This document shows positions 26,984 through 35,840 of a stretch of DNA of 64,000 nt, in pieces (the first letter of the stretch is position 1; every line of letters starts with the position of its first letter). The notes below the pieces were generated by a model. That model saw nothing but the letters and a program-made list of their open reading frames with translations, had not been told where the DNA came from and made no database searches. The position numbers and the translations under genes are program-made. Origin of the DNA: Bifidobacterium simiarum (GTDB lineage Bacteria > Actinomycetota > Actinomycetes > Actinomycetales > Bifidobacteriaceae); assembly GCF_002802905.1 (NCBI RefSeq), contig NZ_PEBK01000005.1, positions 186,346-250,345 on the forward strand, in the 5' to 3' direction.

Positions 26984-29086
26984 ATGGGAATCAAAGCGAC
27001 GGAACAGCCACTGGGTAAGATCTTCACCTCGGACTACCGGTTCGTGGTGCCGGCATTCCAGCGGGCGTATACATGGCAGACGGAGAACATGCGCCAGCTG
27101 GTGGAGGATCTGCGCGATGCCTCGGCCAATCCGAAGACCCCCTATTTCCTTGGATCACTGATCCTCGTGCGGGATGAGGACAATCGGTTTCAGGTGATCG
27201 ACGGCCAGCAGCGTCTGGTGTCGCTGACGATCATCATCGCCGTGCTGCGCGATCTGGAAGACGATGAGGATCTCGTCGAAAGTCTTGACGACCTGATCAT
27301 GGAGCATGGCGACAAGCTGCGCGGCATCAAGGCCGAACCCCGACTCCGTCTGCGGGACCGAGACGCCGAATTCTTCCGTGACAACATTCAGGCGGGCGTC
27401 GAGGCCGTGCTCGATCTGCGTGAGGCGGATCTCGCCACCAGCGCCCAGTGGAACATCAAGCTCAACACCAAGCAGGCGTACGACATGCTCGCCGACATGG
27501 AGGTCGAGGATCGTCGCCGGTTCGCCTCGTATCTGGTCAATCAGGTCACTCTGGTGATGGTGATCACTGATGATCTGGCCGGTGCCCACCGCATCTTCGA
27601 CGTGATGAACATGCGCGGCGTGCCTCTCACCGCCTCCGATGTGTTCAAGGCCAAGGCGGTGGCCTCGCTGTCCAGCGCCTCACGCGACGCCTACGCCTCC
27701 CGATGGGACGACATCGTCGAACCGTTGGGCGACGATCCGCAGAAGACGGAGCAGTTCTTCCGCAGCCTGTACATGATCGTCACCTACAAGGCCGAATGCG
27801 GGCAGCTCATCACCGATTTCCAGAGCGACGTGCTCAAGTCCCGCCTGCAGGGCAGCGATGAGGTCATCGAATTCATCGACAAGGTGCTCGCCCCCTACGC
27901 CAATGCATGGCGCATGGTCGAGCGGCCGACGGAAAGCAGGCTGCCCGATGACGTCGTCGGCCGGCTCGTCGCACTCAACGACTATCCCGCCGACGACTGG
28001 AAGCCCGTGGCCATGTGGGCGCTGGCCCATTCCATCCGCAACCTCGGTGCGCTCGGCCCTGCGGCGTTCACCGGCGGCGGAGCGCATTCCCACGCACGCG
28101 GTTCGAAAGCGGACGAGACGCTCGACCTGCATGACCTCGACCGCCTCAACGGTGTGCTCGGCGCCCTGGAACGGGTCAGCGGCATCGACATGCTGAACCA
28201 TCAGACGACGCTCTATCGTCGCACCCGCTTCGCCAGCGCCATCCGCGATCTCGACAAGCGACGCACATTGCAACAGATCCGCTGGTTCAACATCAGCGAC
28301 GACGAACGCCGCAGGGCCCTGGCCCACCTGCGCGGCGAACTGCCGCTCAACGACGCGGTGCGACGTCTGTTGCTGATCCGCGCGAACGAGCAGCAGGACG
28401 GCGGCCGCATCACCCGCCCGCGAAGCCTGAGGGTGCTGCGACTCGTCCCGGAACATATCGGCAAGAACTCCTCGTTCGCCTCATGGCCGGAATCCGTACG
28501 CGACTACTGGGCGGAGCGCATCGGCAATCTCGTGCTCAGCCAGACCGGCGAAAAGCAGGTGGAACGGGTCGATGACTACGGCAAACGACGCGACCAGATG
28601 CTGACGCACGCCTCATCGAGGCGGTTCCCGCTCACCGCGCGTCTCGCCGACATCGCCGAACTGACTCCGAAGACCCTCGAATGGCGGCAGGACGAGACGG
28701 TCCGTCTGATCGCCGACTACTGGAACATCCGATACGACGCCGAGCACGTCGACCTGTCCCAGCTCAGCGAGGAACATCTCACCGAGGTCACCAGGATCCG
28801 CAAGCCCAGCTCCCGTCGCGTCACCATCGCCCAGGTGCTCGACGCTGGGCTGCTGGTCTCCGGGGAGACCTTCGAATGGGTGCGGCCGCGCAAGGGCGAA
28901 CGCTGGGTCGCCACCATCACCGACGACGGCAAGATGCGCATGGAGGACGGCACCGAATACCCGTCCCCGACCGCGGCGGCCCGGGCGGTCGGCGGCAGCA
29001 GCGCCGGACTCAACGTGTGGAAGCGCACCTCGAACGGGCAGAAGCTCAGCGACATCTGGAAGACGTACCGTCTCAAGGAGAAGTAA
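26984..29086 (+). CDS. DUF262 protein with C-terminal RAMA domain, candidate defence factor
   Basis: The 700-residue protein starts with a DUF262 (GmrSD N-terminal, ParB-like) domain: FVVPAFQRAYTWQTENMRQL and the motif VIDGQQRLVSL. The middle is helical. Residues about 483-590 (LVPEHIGKNS, then YWAERIGNLVLSQTGEKQ) resemble the DUF1524 HNH region, though the catalytic motif looks degenerate. Residues 611-695 (VTIAQVLDAGLLVSGETFEW, then YPSPTAAARAVGGSSAGLNV) fit a RAMA domain, found in restriction-modification proteins. TATGGT (26970-26975) ends 8 nt before ATG 26984, suggesting a leaderless transcript. It appears to be a single-gene unit; a modified-DNA restriction role is inferred. Confidence 0.78.
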   Translation: MGIKATEQPLGKIFTSDYRFVVPAFQRAYTWQTENMRQLVEDLRDASANPKTPYFLGSLILVRDEDNRFQVIDGQQRLVSLTIIIAVLRDLEDDEDLVESLDDLIMEHGDKLRGIKAEPRLRLRDRDAEFFRDNIQAGVEAVLDLREADLATSAQWNIKLNTKQAYDMLADMEVEDRRRFASYLVNQVTLVMVITDDLAGAHRIFDVMNMRGVPLTASDVFKAKAVASLSSASRDAYASRWDDIVEPLGDDPQKTEQFFRSLYMIVTYKAECGQLITDFQSDVLKSRLQGSDEVIEFIDKVLAPYANAWRMVERPTESRLPDDVVGRLVALNDYPADDWKPVAMWALAHSIRNLGALGPAAFTGGGAHSHARGSKADETLDLHDLDRLNGVLGALERVSGIDMLNHQTTLYRRTRFASAIRDLDKRRTLQQIRWFNISDDERRRALAHLRGELPLNDAVRRLLLIRANEQQDGGRITRPRSLRVLRLVPEHIGKNSSFASWPESVRDYWAERIGNLVLSQTGEKQVERVDDYGKRRDQMLTHASSRRFPLTARLADIAELTPKTLEWRQDETVRLIADYWNIRYDAEHVDLSQLSEEHLTEVTRIRKPSSRRVTIAQVLDAGLLVSGETFEWVRPRKGERWVATITDDGKMRMEDGTEYPSPTAAARAVGGSSAGLNVWKRTSNGQKLSDIWKTYRLKEK

Positions 29087-29106
29087 GAGGAAAATCTCTC
29101 CGTCGC

Positions 29107-30105
29107 TCAGCCCCGGTCCCTTGCGCCGCTCCCGGTCTTCGTCCGCGTGAGGAACCGGGGAAGCCTCGCCGGCGTCTGGGCGAGCAGGGTGCCGAGGAAG
29201 ATCAGCGCGCAGCCGAGATAGGCGCGCGGCGTCATCACCTCGCCGAGCAGCAGGGCGCCGCCGATCACCGAGAAGAACGATTCGAGCGACATGATCAGCG
29301 ATGCGCGGGTCGGCGGCACCCACTGCTGACCCACCACCTGCAGCGTATAGGCGATGCCCACCGAACCGATGCCGGCATACACGACCGCGACCCACGCCTG
29401 CGAGGCGCCGGCCCAATCCACGTCGCCGCCGATCAGCGAGCAGACCCAGCTGATCACGGTGGTGGTGAGGAACTGGCCGAACGAGAGGATGATCGGATCA
29501 ATGCCCGCGCCGAGCTCGTCAATGACGAGGATATGCACGGCGAACAGCAGGGCCGAGACCACCAGCAGACCGTCGGCCAGCGTCATCGAGCCGAATCCGT
29601 CGGTGATGCACAGGAAATAGAATCCGGCGATGGCGACCGCGACCGCCACCACGGTGAGCACGCCGATGCGCCGATGGAGGAACACGAACGCCAGCAGCGG
29701 CACGATCACGATATACAGGGCGGTGAGGAATCCGGCCCTGCCGGCGGACTTGCCATAGAGAATGCCGTACTGCTGGAAGGTGCTGGCCAGGAATAGCACG
29801 ATGCCGCACAGCATGGCCACCAGCACCGTCTTCCTTGATTTCCTCGTGGACGTGGTCGCGGACTGCCCCGCGGAGACTGTCCGCTCACGGCCGTCCGGAC
29901 CGGAACCGGAGGACGAACGACGATGCCTCACCAGCAGGATCGGCAGCAGGGACAGCGTGCCGAGTGTGAATCTCGTGGCGTTGAAGAAGAACGGCTTCAT
30001 GCTGGTCATGCCGGAAACCTGCGAGACGAACGCAAACCCCCAGATCATGGCCGTCAGCACTAACGCGGCCATGCCGACGAGTTCCTGCCTATGCTCTGTG
30101 TTCAT
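29107..30105 (-). CDS. DMT-family (EamA) transporter
   Basis: The 332-residue protein has about ten membrane segments as two EamA repeats: the first from GMAALVLTAMIWGFAFVSQV, the second ending in AYLGCALIFLGTLLAQTP. Family motifs include TRASLIMSLESFFSVIGGAL. A hydrophilic loop of about 35 residues (near 65-100) splits the first repeat. The substrate is unknown; relatives export amino acids or metabolites. ATG 30105 has no clear ribosome binding site, and TACGTT lies about 9 nt upstream, so a leaderless start is possible. It is convergent with the DUF262 gene, 20 nt apart. Confidence 0.87.
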   Translation of the reverse strand: MNTEHRQELVGMAALVLTAMIWGFAFVSQVSGMTSMKPFFFNATRFTLGTLSLLPILLVRHRRSSSGSGPDGRERTVSAGQSATTSTRKSRKTVLVAMLCGIVLFLASTFQQYGILYGKSAGRAGFLTALYIVIVPLLAFVFLHRRIGVLTVVAVAVAIAGFYFLCITDGFGSMTLADGLLVVSALLFAVHILVIDELGAGIDPIILSFGQFLTTTVISWVCSLIGGDVDWAGASQAWVAVVYAGIGSVGIAYTLQVVGQQWVPPTRASLIMSLESFFSVIGGALLLGEVMTPRAYLGCALIFLGTLLAQTPARLPRFLTRTKTGSGARDRG

Positions 30106-30160
30106 GGGACCAACAACGTAACGCACCCGTGTAACGGGAAGACGCGTGCTTCCATATTGC

Positions 30161-30209
30161 GAAAGGCCCCGGGCCGCGGACCATACGAGGTCGCGACCCG
30201 GGGCCTTTC
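30161..30209. terminator. strong hairpin terminator
   Basis: GAAAGGCCCCGGG and CCCGGGGCCTTTC form a perfect 13-bp stem, with a second inner stem (GACC/GGTC). It terminates the Bax-inhibitor gene on the minus strand, and its symmetry would also work on the plus strand. Confidence 0.85.
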
Positions 30210-30240
30210 GCCGGAACGTCGATTGGCGAAGTACCAAGCG

Positions 30241-31245
30241 CTAGTTGTCGGAGCTGCCGAAGATCGTCAGCAGGTTCACGAAGAAGTTGATGAAGTCAAG
30301 GTACAGGTTCAGCGCGCACAGGATCGAGACCCTGCGGATCATCACCTCGTCATGCGAGTACTGGGCGAACATCATGCGGGTGAACTGCGCGTCGTGGACG
30401 GTCAGTCCGGCGAAGATCAGCAGCGCGATCGCCGAGATCAGCATGGTCATGGCGCCGGTGGGTGCGACGAACATCATGATCACCTCGAACACGATCAGCA
30501 CCAGCAGCGCAACCATAAGGATCGGACCGGCCTTGAGCATGTCGAGCTTCGTGGTCAGGCCGAACATCGTCAGGCACAGGAAGAACGCGGTCGACATGCC
30601 CAGCGCCATCACGATGCTGCCCAGCGAGTAGGTGACGAAGATCGTGCTCAGCGTGAACCCCATCAGCGCCGCATAGGCGTAGAACAGGACGCGGGCGGTG
30701 CCCGGATTCATGCTCATCACGCGCACGCCGAGGAAGATGGCCATGCCCACCTGCACGATGGTCAGTCCGATCCAGCCGATCATGCCGGTGGCCTGCAGAT
30801 AGGCGAACAGCAGTCCGCTGGTCTGGGTGATGATGGCCACGACGGCGGTGACCAGCAGTCCCATGGTCATTTCGGCATACGCCTTGGTGGTGGAGACCCG
30901 CTTGGCCTTTTCGAAGGTGTCGCGCACGTAGACGGGCTGCGTGTCCATCACCGAGGCCTGACCATACTGCTGTCCGTACTGTGCCGGTCCGTATGATGCC
31001 TGACCGTATGGGGACTGTGCCTGACCGTACGGGGACTGCGGCTGTCCGTATCCCTGCGAGTAGGTGTTGCCGTACTGCTGGCCGTATGACGCCTGACCGT
31101 ACGGCGTCTGCCCGTACTGATCGCCGTACTGTGGGTTCTGATAATACTGTGGATCCTGATAATACTGTGGGTTCTGATACTGCCCGTCGTTGGTATTTCG
31201 TCCGCCGGAATTCCTACCGGAACGCTGTCCGAATCCGAACGCCAT
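30241..31245 (-). CDS. Bax inhibitor-1/YccA family membrane protein with Tyr/Gln-rich tail
   Basis: The 334-residue protein has two parts. Residues 1-105 are a low-complexity Tyr/Gln/Gly/Pro/Asn region with repeats such as QNPQYYQDPQYY, SPYGQA and QYGQ. Residues 130-330 hold seven membrane segments of the BI-1 fold (AYAEMTMGLLVTAVV onward, ending LCALNLYLDFINFFVNLLTI with the conserved Asp). BI-1 proteins are pH-sensitive calcium leak channels; some bacterial members relate to stress or FtsH control. ATG 31245 has AAGGAG 7 nt upstream. A strong terminator follows. Confidence 0.9.
   Translation of the reverse strand: MAFGFGQRSGRNSGGRNTNDGQYQNPQYYQDPQYYQNPQYGDQYGQTPYGQASYGQQYGNTYSQGYGQPQSPYGQAQSPYGQASYGPAQYGQQYGQASVMDTQPVYVRDTFEKAKRVSTTKAYAEMTMGLLVTAVVAIITQTSGLLFAYLQATGMIGWIGLTIVQVGMAIFLGVRVMSMNPGTARVLFYAYAALMGFTLSTIFVTYSLGSIVMALGMSTAFFLCLTMFGLTTKLDMLKAGPILMVALLVLIVFEVIMMFVAPTGAMTMLISAIALLIFAGLTVHDAQFTRMMFAQYSHDEVMIRRVSILCALNLYLDFINFFVNLLTIFGSSDN
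30950..31200 (-). repeat. coding repeat for the Tyr/Gln-rich tail
   Basis: Imperfect 9-24-bp units on the minus strand encode repeated YGQ, QYYQ and SPYGQA segments in the first third of the Bax-inhibitor gene. Related units lie at 31004-31038, 31085-31105 and 31135-31180. Such repeats are prone to length change by slippage. Confidence 0.7.
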
Positions 31246-31545
31246 CACAAGCTCCTTCATGATCGTGGCCTGCCGGGAACTTCGACATGCCTGACTTACT
31301 GCCGTCAACCGTATGGAAGGCAGCTTACGGAAACCTGAATCGTTATGCTCACAGGGGAAAGCGGTGGCGAGGATCGTGCAATCCGGGATCGGGGCCGACA
31401 CCGCCATTAGGATGACAGAAGGAGACGGTCCGGCACGAACGGGCCGTAGGAGGACGGTCCCGCCGCAGTGACACGGATCATGGCTTCGGGGCCGATCATC
31501 ATGACCACATGACCATCATCATGACCAAGGAGGATCGGAAGACCG
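31246..31545. other. intergenic region between divergent genes, 300 nt
   Basis: It should hold the promoters of the Bax-inhibitor gene (minus) and the aldo-keto reductase (plus). The visible structure is three copies of ATGACCA at 31501, 31509 and 31521; CATCATGACCA occurs at 31497 and 31517, 20 bp apart. No RNA gene or further open frame is convincing. Confidence 0.5.
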
Positions 31546-32364
31546 ATGGAATTCACCAGACTGAACAATGAGATCAAGATTCCCCGGATCGGACTGGGCG
31601 TGTTCCAGACCCCGAACGGCCTGCAGACCGAGAACGCGGTGCTGTGGGCGCTGGAGAACGGATACCGTCACATCGATACCGCGATGATCTACGGCAACGA
31701 GGCCTCGGTGGGCGCCGCGATCGCCAAGTCGGGCGTGAAGCGGAGGGACATCTTCGTCACCACGAAGCTGTGGAACGAGGACATCCGCCGACACCGAGCG
31801 AAGGAGGCCTTCGAGGAGAGCCTTGACCGTCTCGGCATGGACTACGTCGATCTGTACCTGATCCACTGGCCCGCCGACGGCTGGCAGGACGCCTGGGAGG
31901 CGATGGGCGAACTGTATACGGACCGTCGCGTGCGGGCCATCGGCGTGAGCAACTTCCAGATCCACCATCTCGAGGAGCTGGCGACGATCAGCGACATCAC
32001 GCCGGCCGTCGACCAGATCGAATCCTCCCCGCAGTTCGGCAACGGCGAGGTCATCGAATACTGCCGCGCCCACGGCATCGCGGTCGAGGCATGGAGCCCG
32101 CTGGGCGGCACCGGCGGCACCCTGCTGTCCAATCCGGTGCTGACCGCGATCGGCGCGAAATACGGCAAGTCGGCGGCGCAGGTGGTGATCCGCTGGCACC
32201 TGCAGCGCGGCGTGATCGTCCTGCCGAAGTCCACGCACGAACAGCGCATCCACGAGAACATCGACGTGTTCGACTTCGAACTCTCCGACGAGGACATGGC
32301 CGCCGTCGACGCGCTGGAGACCGGTGTGCGCAACGGCAGCGACCCGGACCACTTCGACTTCTGA
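31546..32364 (+). CDS. aldo/keto reductase
   Basis: The 272-residue protein is an NADPH-dependent (alpha/beta)8-barrel reductase of the 2,5-diketogluconate reductase-like group. The catalytic tetrad is present: Asp44 and Tyr49 in HIDTAMIYGNE, Lys74 in VTTKLWNED, and His107 in LIHWP. Cofactor-binding stretches are VRAIGVSNF, VEAWSPLGG and VLPKSTHEQRI. AAGGAGG lies 12 nt and GGAAG 4 nt before the ATG. The physiological carbonyl substrate is not predictable. It converges on the alarmone synthetase gene across a short GC palindrome at 32387-32400. Confidence 0.92.
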   Translation: MEFTRLNNEIKIPRIGLGVFQTPNGLQTENAVLWALENGYRHIDTAMIYGNEASVGAAIAKSGVKRRDIFVTTKLWNEDIRRHRAKEAFEESLDRLGMDYVDLYLIHWPADGWQDAWEAMGELYTDRRVRAIGVSNFQIHHLEELATISDITPAVDQIESSPQFGNGEVIEYCRAHGIAVEAWSPLGGTGGTLLSNPVLTAIGAKYGKSAAQVVIRWHLQRGVIVLPKSTHEQRIHENIDVFDFELSDEDMAAVDALETGVRNGSDPDHFDF

Positions 32365-32418
32365 TCCGCGGCTCCGGCCAGATGGCGGGCCGGCCGGCCC
32401 GGCGAGACCGTTGCGGAC

Positions 32419-33129
32419 TCAGGCCTCGCCGGCGCCGATCTCGTTGTGGATCGCCTGCATTGTCGCCTCGATGCGGGAAAGCTCCTTCGCGCATTCCCGC
32501 AACGTGGCGACATGCCGTTCGCGGTCCGAGTCCTCCATGTCGTTCTTGTAGCGCAGACGGTGTTCGAGGCTGGCCCAGTAGTCCATCGCGATCGTGCGGA
32601 ACTGCACCTCCACGGGGGTGGGATGCGGGCCGTCGGTGAGAAACACCGGCACCGAGTAGATCACATGGAGGCTGCGGTAGCCGTTCGGCTTGGGATGGGC
32701 GATGTAATCCTTGACCCGGATCACCTCGATGTCCGACTGTTCGGACAGCGTGTCCGCCACCTTGTACACGTCCTGCTCGTAGTTGCAGATCACGCGGATG
32801 CCGGCGATGTCGAACAGGTTCTCCCGCACCGACTCCACACTGAGCGGCAGACCGCGCTTGCGCAGCTTGCCGATGGTGGATCCGATGCTCTTCAGCCGGC
32901 ACTCCATGTGATGGATCGGATTGTGCCGGTCCCGCAGCTGGAACTCGTCGTCGAGGTTTTCCAGCTTCGTGCTGATCTCCCGCATCGCGCCGGAGTACAC
33001 CTGCTCGAGCTCGGCGTACTGCACGATCTGCGCGCCGTGGAAGGTTTCGGTACCCAATTCGGCGGAGACCTGCTCCATGCGGGAGCGGATCTCGGGGACG
33101 TTGAAACGCTGCTTGCGTTCGAGGATCAT
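32419..33129 (-). CDS. small alarmone synthetase (RelA/SpoT domain, RelQ/YjbM-like)
   Basis: The 236-residue protein is a stand-alone (p)ppGpp synthetase without hydrolase or TGS/ACT domains. Motifs include the Lys-rich substrate site in RLKSIGSTIGKLRKRG, DIAGIRVICNYEQDVYKVAD, VKDYIAHPKPNGYRSLHVIY and VEVQFRTIAMDYWASLEH. It makes pppGpp or ppGpp from ATP and GTP/GDP for stress signalling. ATG 33129 has AAGGAG 8 nt upstream; the GTG three codons earlier overlaps that site and is unlikely. Confidence 0.92.
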   Translation of the reverse strand: MILERKQRFNVPEIRSRMEQVSAELGTETFHGAQIVQYAELEQVYSGAMREISTKLENLDDEFQLRDRHNPIHHMECRLKSIGSTIGKLRKRGLPLSVESVRENLFDIAGIRVICNYEQDVYKVADTLSEQSDIEVIRVKDYIAHPKPNGYRSLHVIYSVPVFLTDGPHPTPVEVQFRTIAMDYWASLEHRLRYKNDMEDSDRERHVATLRECAKELSRIEATMQAIHNEIGAGEA

Positions 33130-33317
33130 GAACGGCACTCCTTATCTCGGTCGCGTTGTCGGTCACCGTGGTCTGGCCTGACGGTCCGGTCCCGCCGCAT
33201 TGGTCGGCGTACGGTGCCGATCCCCTGACGATTCCGGTCAATGCGCAATGGTACCAAGATCCGTCCGTGGCGGTCCGGCCCCGTCGCGGGGAGCGCGTCC
33301 GGCTAGGATGGTGACCT

Positions 33318-34784
33318 ATGAACGAGGATATGATGACCGTCGAAGAACGCAACCCGATCCCCGCCTCCGCACTGACCGGCGAGCACGAGAATCTCAATCC
33401 CGGCCGCGGCAAGGGCGTGTACTACGTGCATACGCTCGGATGCCAGATGAACGTACATGACTCCGAACGCATCGCCGGCGTGCTCGACGCCGACGGCTAC
33501 GTGGCCGCCACCGAGGAACAGGCGGCCGACAAGGACGTCGACCTGATCGTACTCAACACCTGCGCGGTGCGCGAGAACGCCGCCGAACGCATGTACGGCA
33601 CGATCGGCCTGTGGGCGAACCTCAAGCGCATGCGCCCGAACCTGCAGATCGCCGTGGGCGGATGCATGGCCCAGCTCGACCGGGAGCGCATCGCCAAAAA
33701 GGCCCCATGGGTGTCCGCCGTGTTCGGCACTAAGAACATCGGCTCCCTGCCGAAGCTGCTCGACCAGAACCGCGTCAGCGGCAAGCCGCAGGTGAAGGTG
33801 CAGGAGAAACTCGACCTGTTCCCCAGCCAGCTGCCCACCGTGCGCGACTCCCGCGTCTCCTCGTGGGTGTCGATCTCCGTGGGATGCAACAACACCTGTA
33901 CGTTCTGCATCGTGCCCACGACCCGCGGCAAGGAGCGCGACCGCCGTCCCGGCGACATCCTCGACGAGGTGCGCCGCTGCGTCGAAGGCGGGGCGAAGGA
34001 GGTCACGCTGCTGGGACAGAACGTGAACTCCTACGGCTACTCCATCGGCGACCGCATGGCCTTCTCCAAGCTGCTGCGCGCCTGCGGGCAGATCGAGGGG
34101 CTGGAACGCGTGCGCTTCACGTCGCCGCATCCCGCCGCGTTCACCGACGACGTGATCGCCGCCATGGCCGAGACCCCCAACGTGATGCACCAGCTGCACA
34201 TGCCGCTGCAGTCCGGCTCGGACGACATTCTGCGGGCCATGCGCCGCTCCTACCGTTCCGCGAAGTTCCTAGACATCCTGCGCAAGGTGCGCGAGGCCAT
34301 GCCCGACGCCCAGATCAGCACCGACATCATCGTCGGCTTCCCCGGCGAGACCGAGGAGGACTTCCAGCGCACGCTCGACGTGGTCGAGCAGGCGAGGTTC
34401 TCGTCGGCCTTCACGTTCATCTACTCGCCGAGGCCCGGCACCCCGGCGGCGAGTATGGAGCAGGTGCCGCACGACGTGGTCCAGCGCCGCTTCGAGCGGC
34501 TGGTCGCCCTGCAGGAGCGCATCACCGAGGAGAAGCTCGCGGAGTTCGAGGGGCGCGACGTCGAGGTGATGATCACCGGCACCCGCGGCAAGAAGGACGA
34601 TGAGACGCACCGGGTCACCGGGCGCGAACGCACCGGCGTGCTCGTGCACATCGGCGTGCCCGAGGGCGAGCCGATGCCACAGGTCGGCGATTTCGTCACC
34701 GCCACCGTCACCCATGCGGGACGGCATAATCTCATCGCCGATCCGGATCCGAGAAAAGGGCAGACCTACCATGTCCGCCACTGA
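33318..34784 (+). CDS. miaB: tRNA-2-methylthio-N6-dimethylallyladenosine synthase
   Basis: The 488-residue radical-SAM enzyme adds a methylthio group to i6A37 in tRNA. The N-terminal cluster domain has [30 protein letters not shown] and [10 protein letters not shown]. The radical-SAM motif is [11 protein letters not shown] near residue 190, followed by [18 protein letters not shown]-terminal TRAM domain spans about 415-480. It overlaps miaA, which supplies its substrate, by 14 nt. TAGGAT (33304-33309) ends 8 nt before the ATG, suggesting a leaderless transcript. Confidence 0.96.
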   Translation: MNEDMMTVEERNPIPASALTGEHENLNPGRGKGVYYVHTLGCQMNVHDSERIAGVLDADGYVAATEEQAADKDVDLIVLNTCAVRENAAERMYGTIGLWANLKRMRPNLQIAVGGCMAQLDRERIAKKAPWVSAVFGTKNIGSLPKLLDQNRVSGKPQVKVQEKLDLFPSQLPTVRDSRVSSWVSISVGCNNTCTFCIVPTTRGKERDRRPGDILDEVRRCVEGGAKEVTLLGQNVNSYGYSIGDRMAFSKLLRACGQIEGLERVRFTSPHPAAFTDDVIAAMAETPNVMHQLHMPLQSGSDDILRAMRRSYRSAKFLDILRKVREAMPDAQISTDIIVGFPGETEEDFQRTLDVVEQARFSSAFTFIYSPRPGTPAASMEQVPHDVVQRRFERLVALQERITEEKLAEFEGRDVEVMITGTRGKKDDETHRVTGRERTGVLVHIGVPEGEPMPQVGDFVTATVTHAGRHNLIADPDPRKGQTYHVRH

Positions 34785-35799
34785 GACTTCCGTCACCGAG
34801 TCCGTCAAATCCGCCGGCCAGCGCGTCGTTTCGATCGTCGGCCCCACCGCCTCGGGCAAGACCTCGCTGGCCATCGCGCTCGCCAAGGCGTTGGAGGGCG
34901 AGGGCCAGCGGGCCGAGATCGTCAACGCCGATGCATACCAGATGTACCGCGGCATGGACATCGGCACCGCGAAGGCCACCGAGGAGGAGCGCTCGCAGGT
35001 GCCCCACCATCTGCTCGACGTGATCGAGCCGACCGAGACGATGACGGTGGCCCGGTTCCAGAAGCTGGTGCGCGACTGCATCGGCGAATTGCAGGGCAGG
35101 GGAGTGCGACCGATTCTGGTCGGCGGATCCGGCCTGTACGCCCGCGCGGCCATCGACGACATCTCGTTCCCCGGCACCGATCCCGAGGTGAGGGCCCGGC
35201 TGGAGCAGCGGGTGAAGGACGAGGGCGCCGGCGCGCTGTTCGCCGAACTGGAGCGGAAGGATCCCGAGGCCGCGGCCCGCATGGATCCGCACAATCCCCG
35301 CCGTACCGTGCGCGCGCTGGAGGTCATCGAGATCACCGGACGCCCGTATTCCGCCAGCCTGCCTCGGTACCGCTACGTCATCCCGTCCGTGCAGATCGGC
35401 CTCGATCTGCCGCGCGAGGAGCTGGACCGGCGCATCGCCATCCGCACGAAGCGGATGTTCGACGATGGCTTCGTGGACGAGGTGGAGCGTCTGCGTCCCC
35501 GTCTGGGCGTCACCGCGGCCCGCGCGCTGGGCTACCAGCAGGTCATCGATCTACTCGACGGGCTGACCGACCTCGACGAGGCGATGGCCGACGTCGCGCA
35601 GAAGACCCGCCGTCTGGCCCGCCGGCAGATGGGATGGTTCGGCAGGGATCCCCGCATCCACTGGCTCGAGGCGCTGAACCCCGGATTGCTGGACAGGGCG
35701 CGGGGCATCGTGCATCACGCCGATGCCGGCGACTACGATGCGATCGACGCCCACGCCGACGAGTACGTACAGCACCATCTGGGTGATATTGCCGCCTGA
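34771..35799 (+). CDS. miaA: tRNA dimethylallyltransferase
   Basis: The 342-residue enzyme transfers a dimethylallyl group to A37 of tRNAs reading UNN codons. Motifs are [19 protein letters not shown] (P-loop), [45 protein letters not shown] and [16 protein letters not shown] 34771 lies inside the end of miaB (14-nt overlap), with AAAAGGG upstream, so the two are translationally coupled. The neighbours miaB and ftsK give an order common in actinobacteria. Confidence 0.96.
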   Translation: MSATETSVTESVKSAGQRVVSIVGPTASGKTSLAIALAKALEGEGQRAEIVNADAYQMYRGMDIGTAKATEEERSQVPHHLLDVIEPTETMTVARFQKLVRDCIGELQGRGVRPILVGGSGLYARAAIDDISFPGTDPEVRARLEQRVKDEGAGALFAELERKDPEAAARMDPHNPRRTVRALEVIEITGRPYSASLPRYRYVIPSVQIGLDLPREELDRRIAIRTKRMFDDGFVDEVERLRPRLGVTAARALGYQQVIDLLDGLTDLDEAMADVAQKTRRLARRQMGWFGRDPRIHWLEALNPGLLDRARGIVHHADAGDYDAIDAHADEYVQHHLGDIAA

Positions 35800-35840
35800 G
35801 TACCCGTCGTTGACCGGGAACGGTAAGGTAGTGCCTTGCT

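Noticed and set aside
32387-32400. GGGCCGGCCGGCCC as a terminator
   Set aside because: It is a simple GC palindrome with no loop or T tract; it may help end the convergent transcripts but the evidence is weak.
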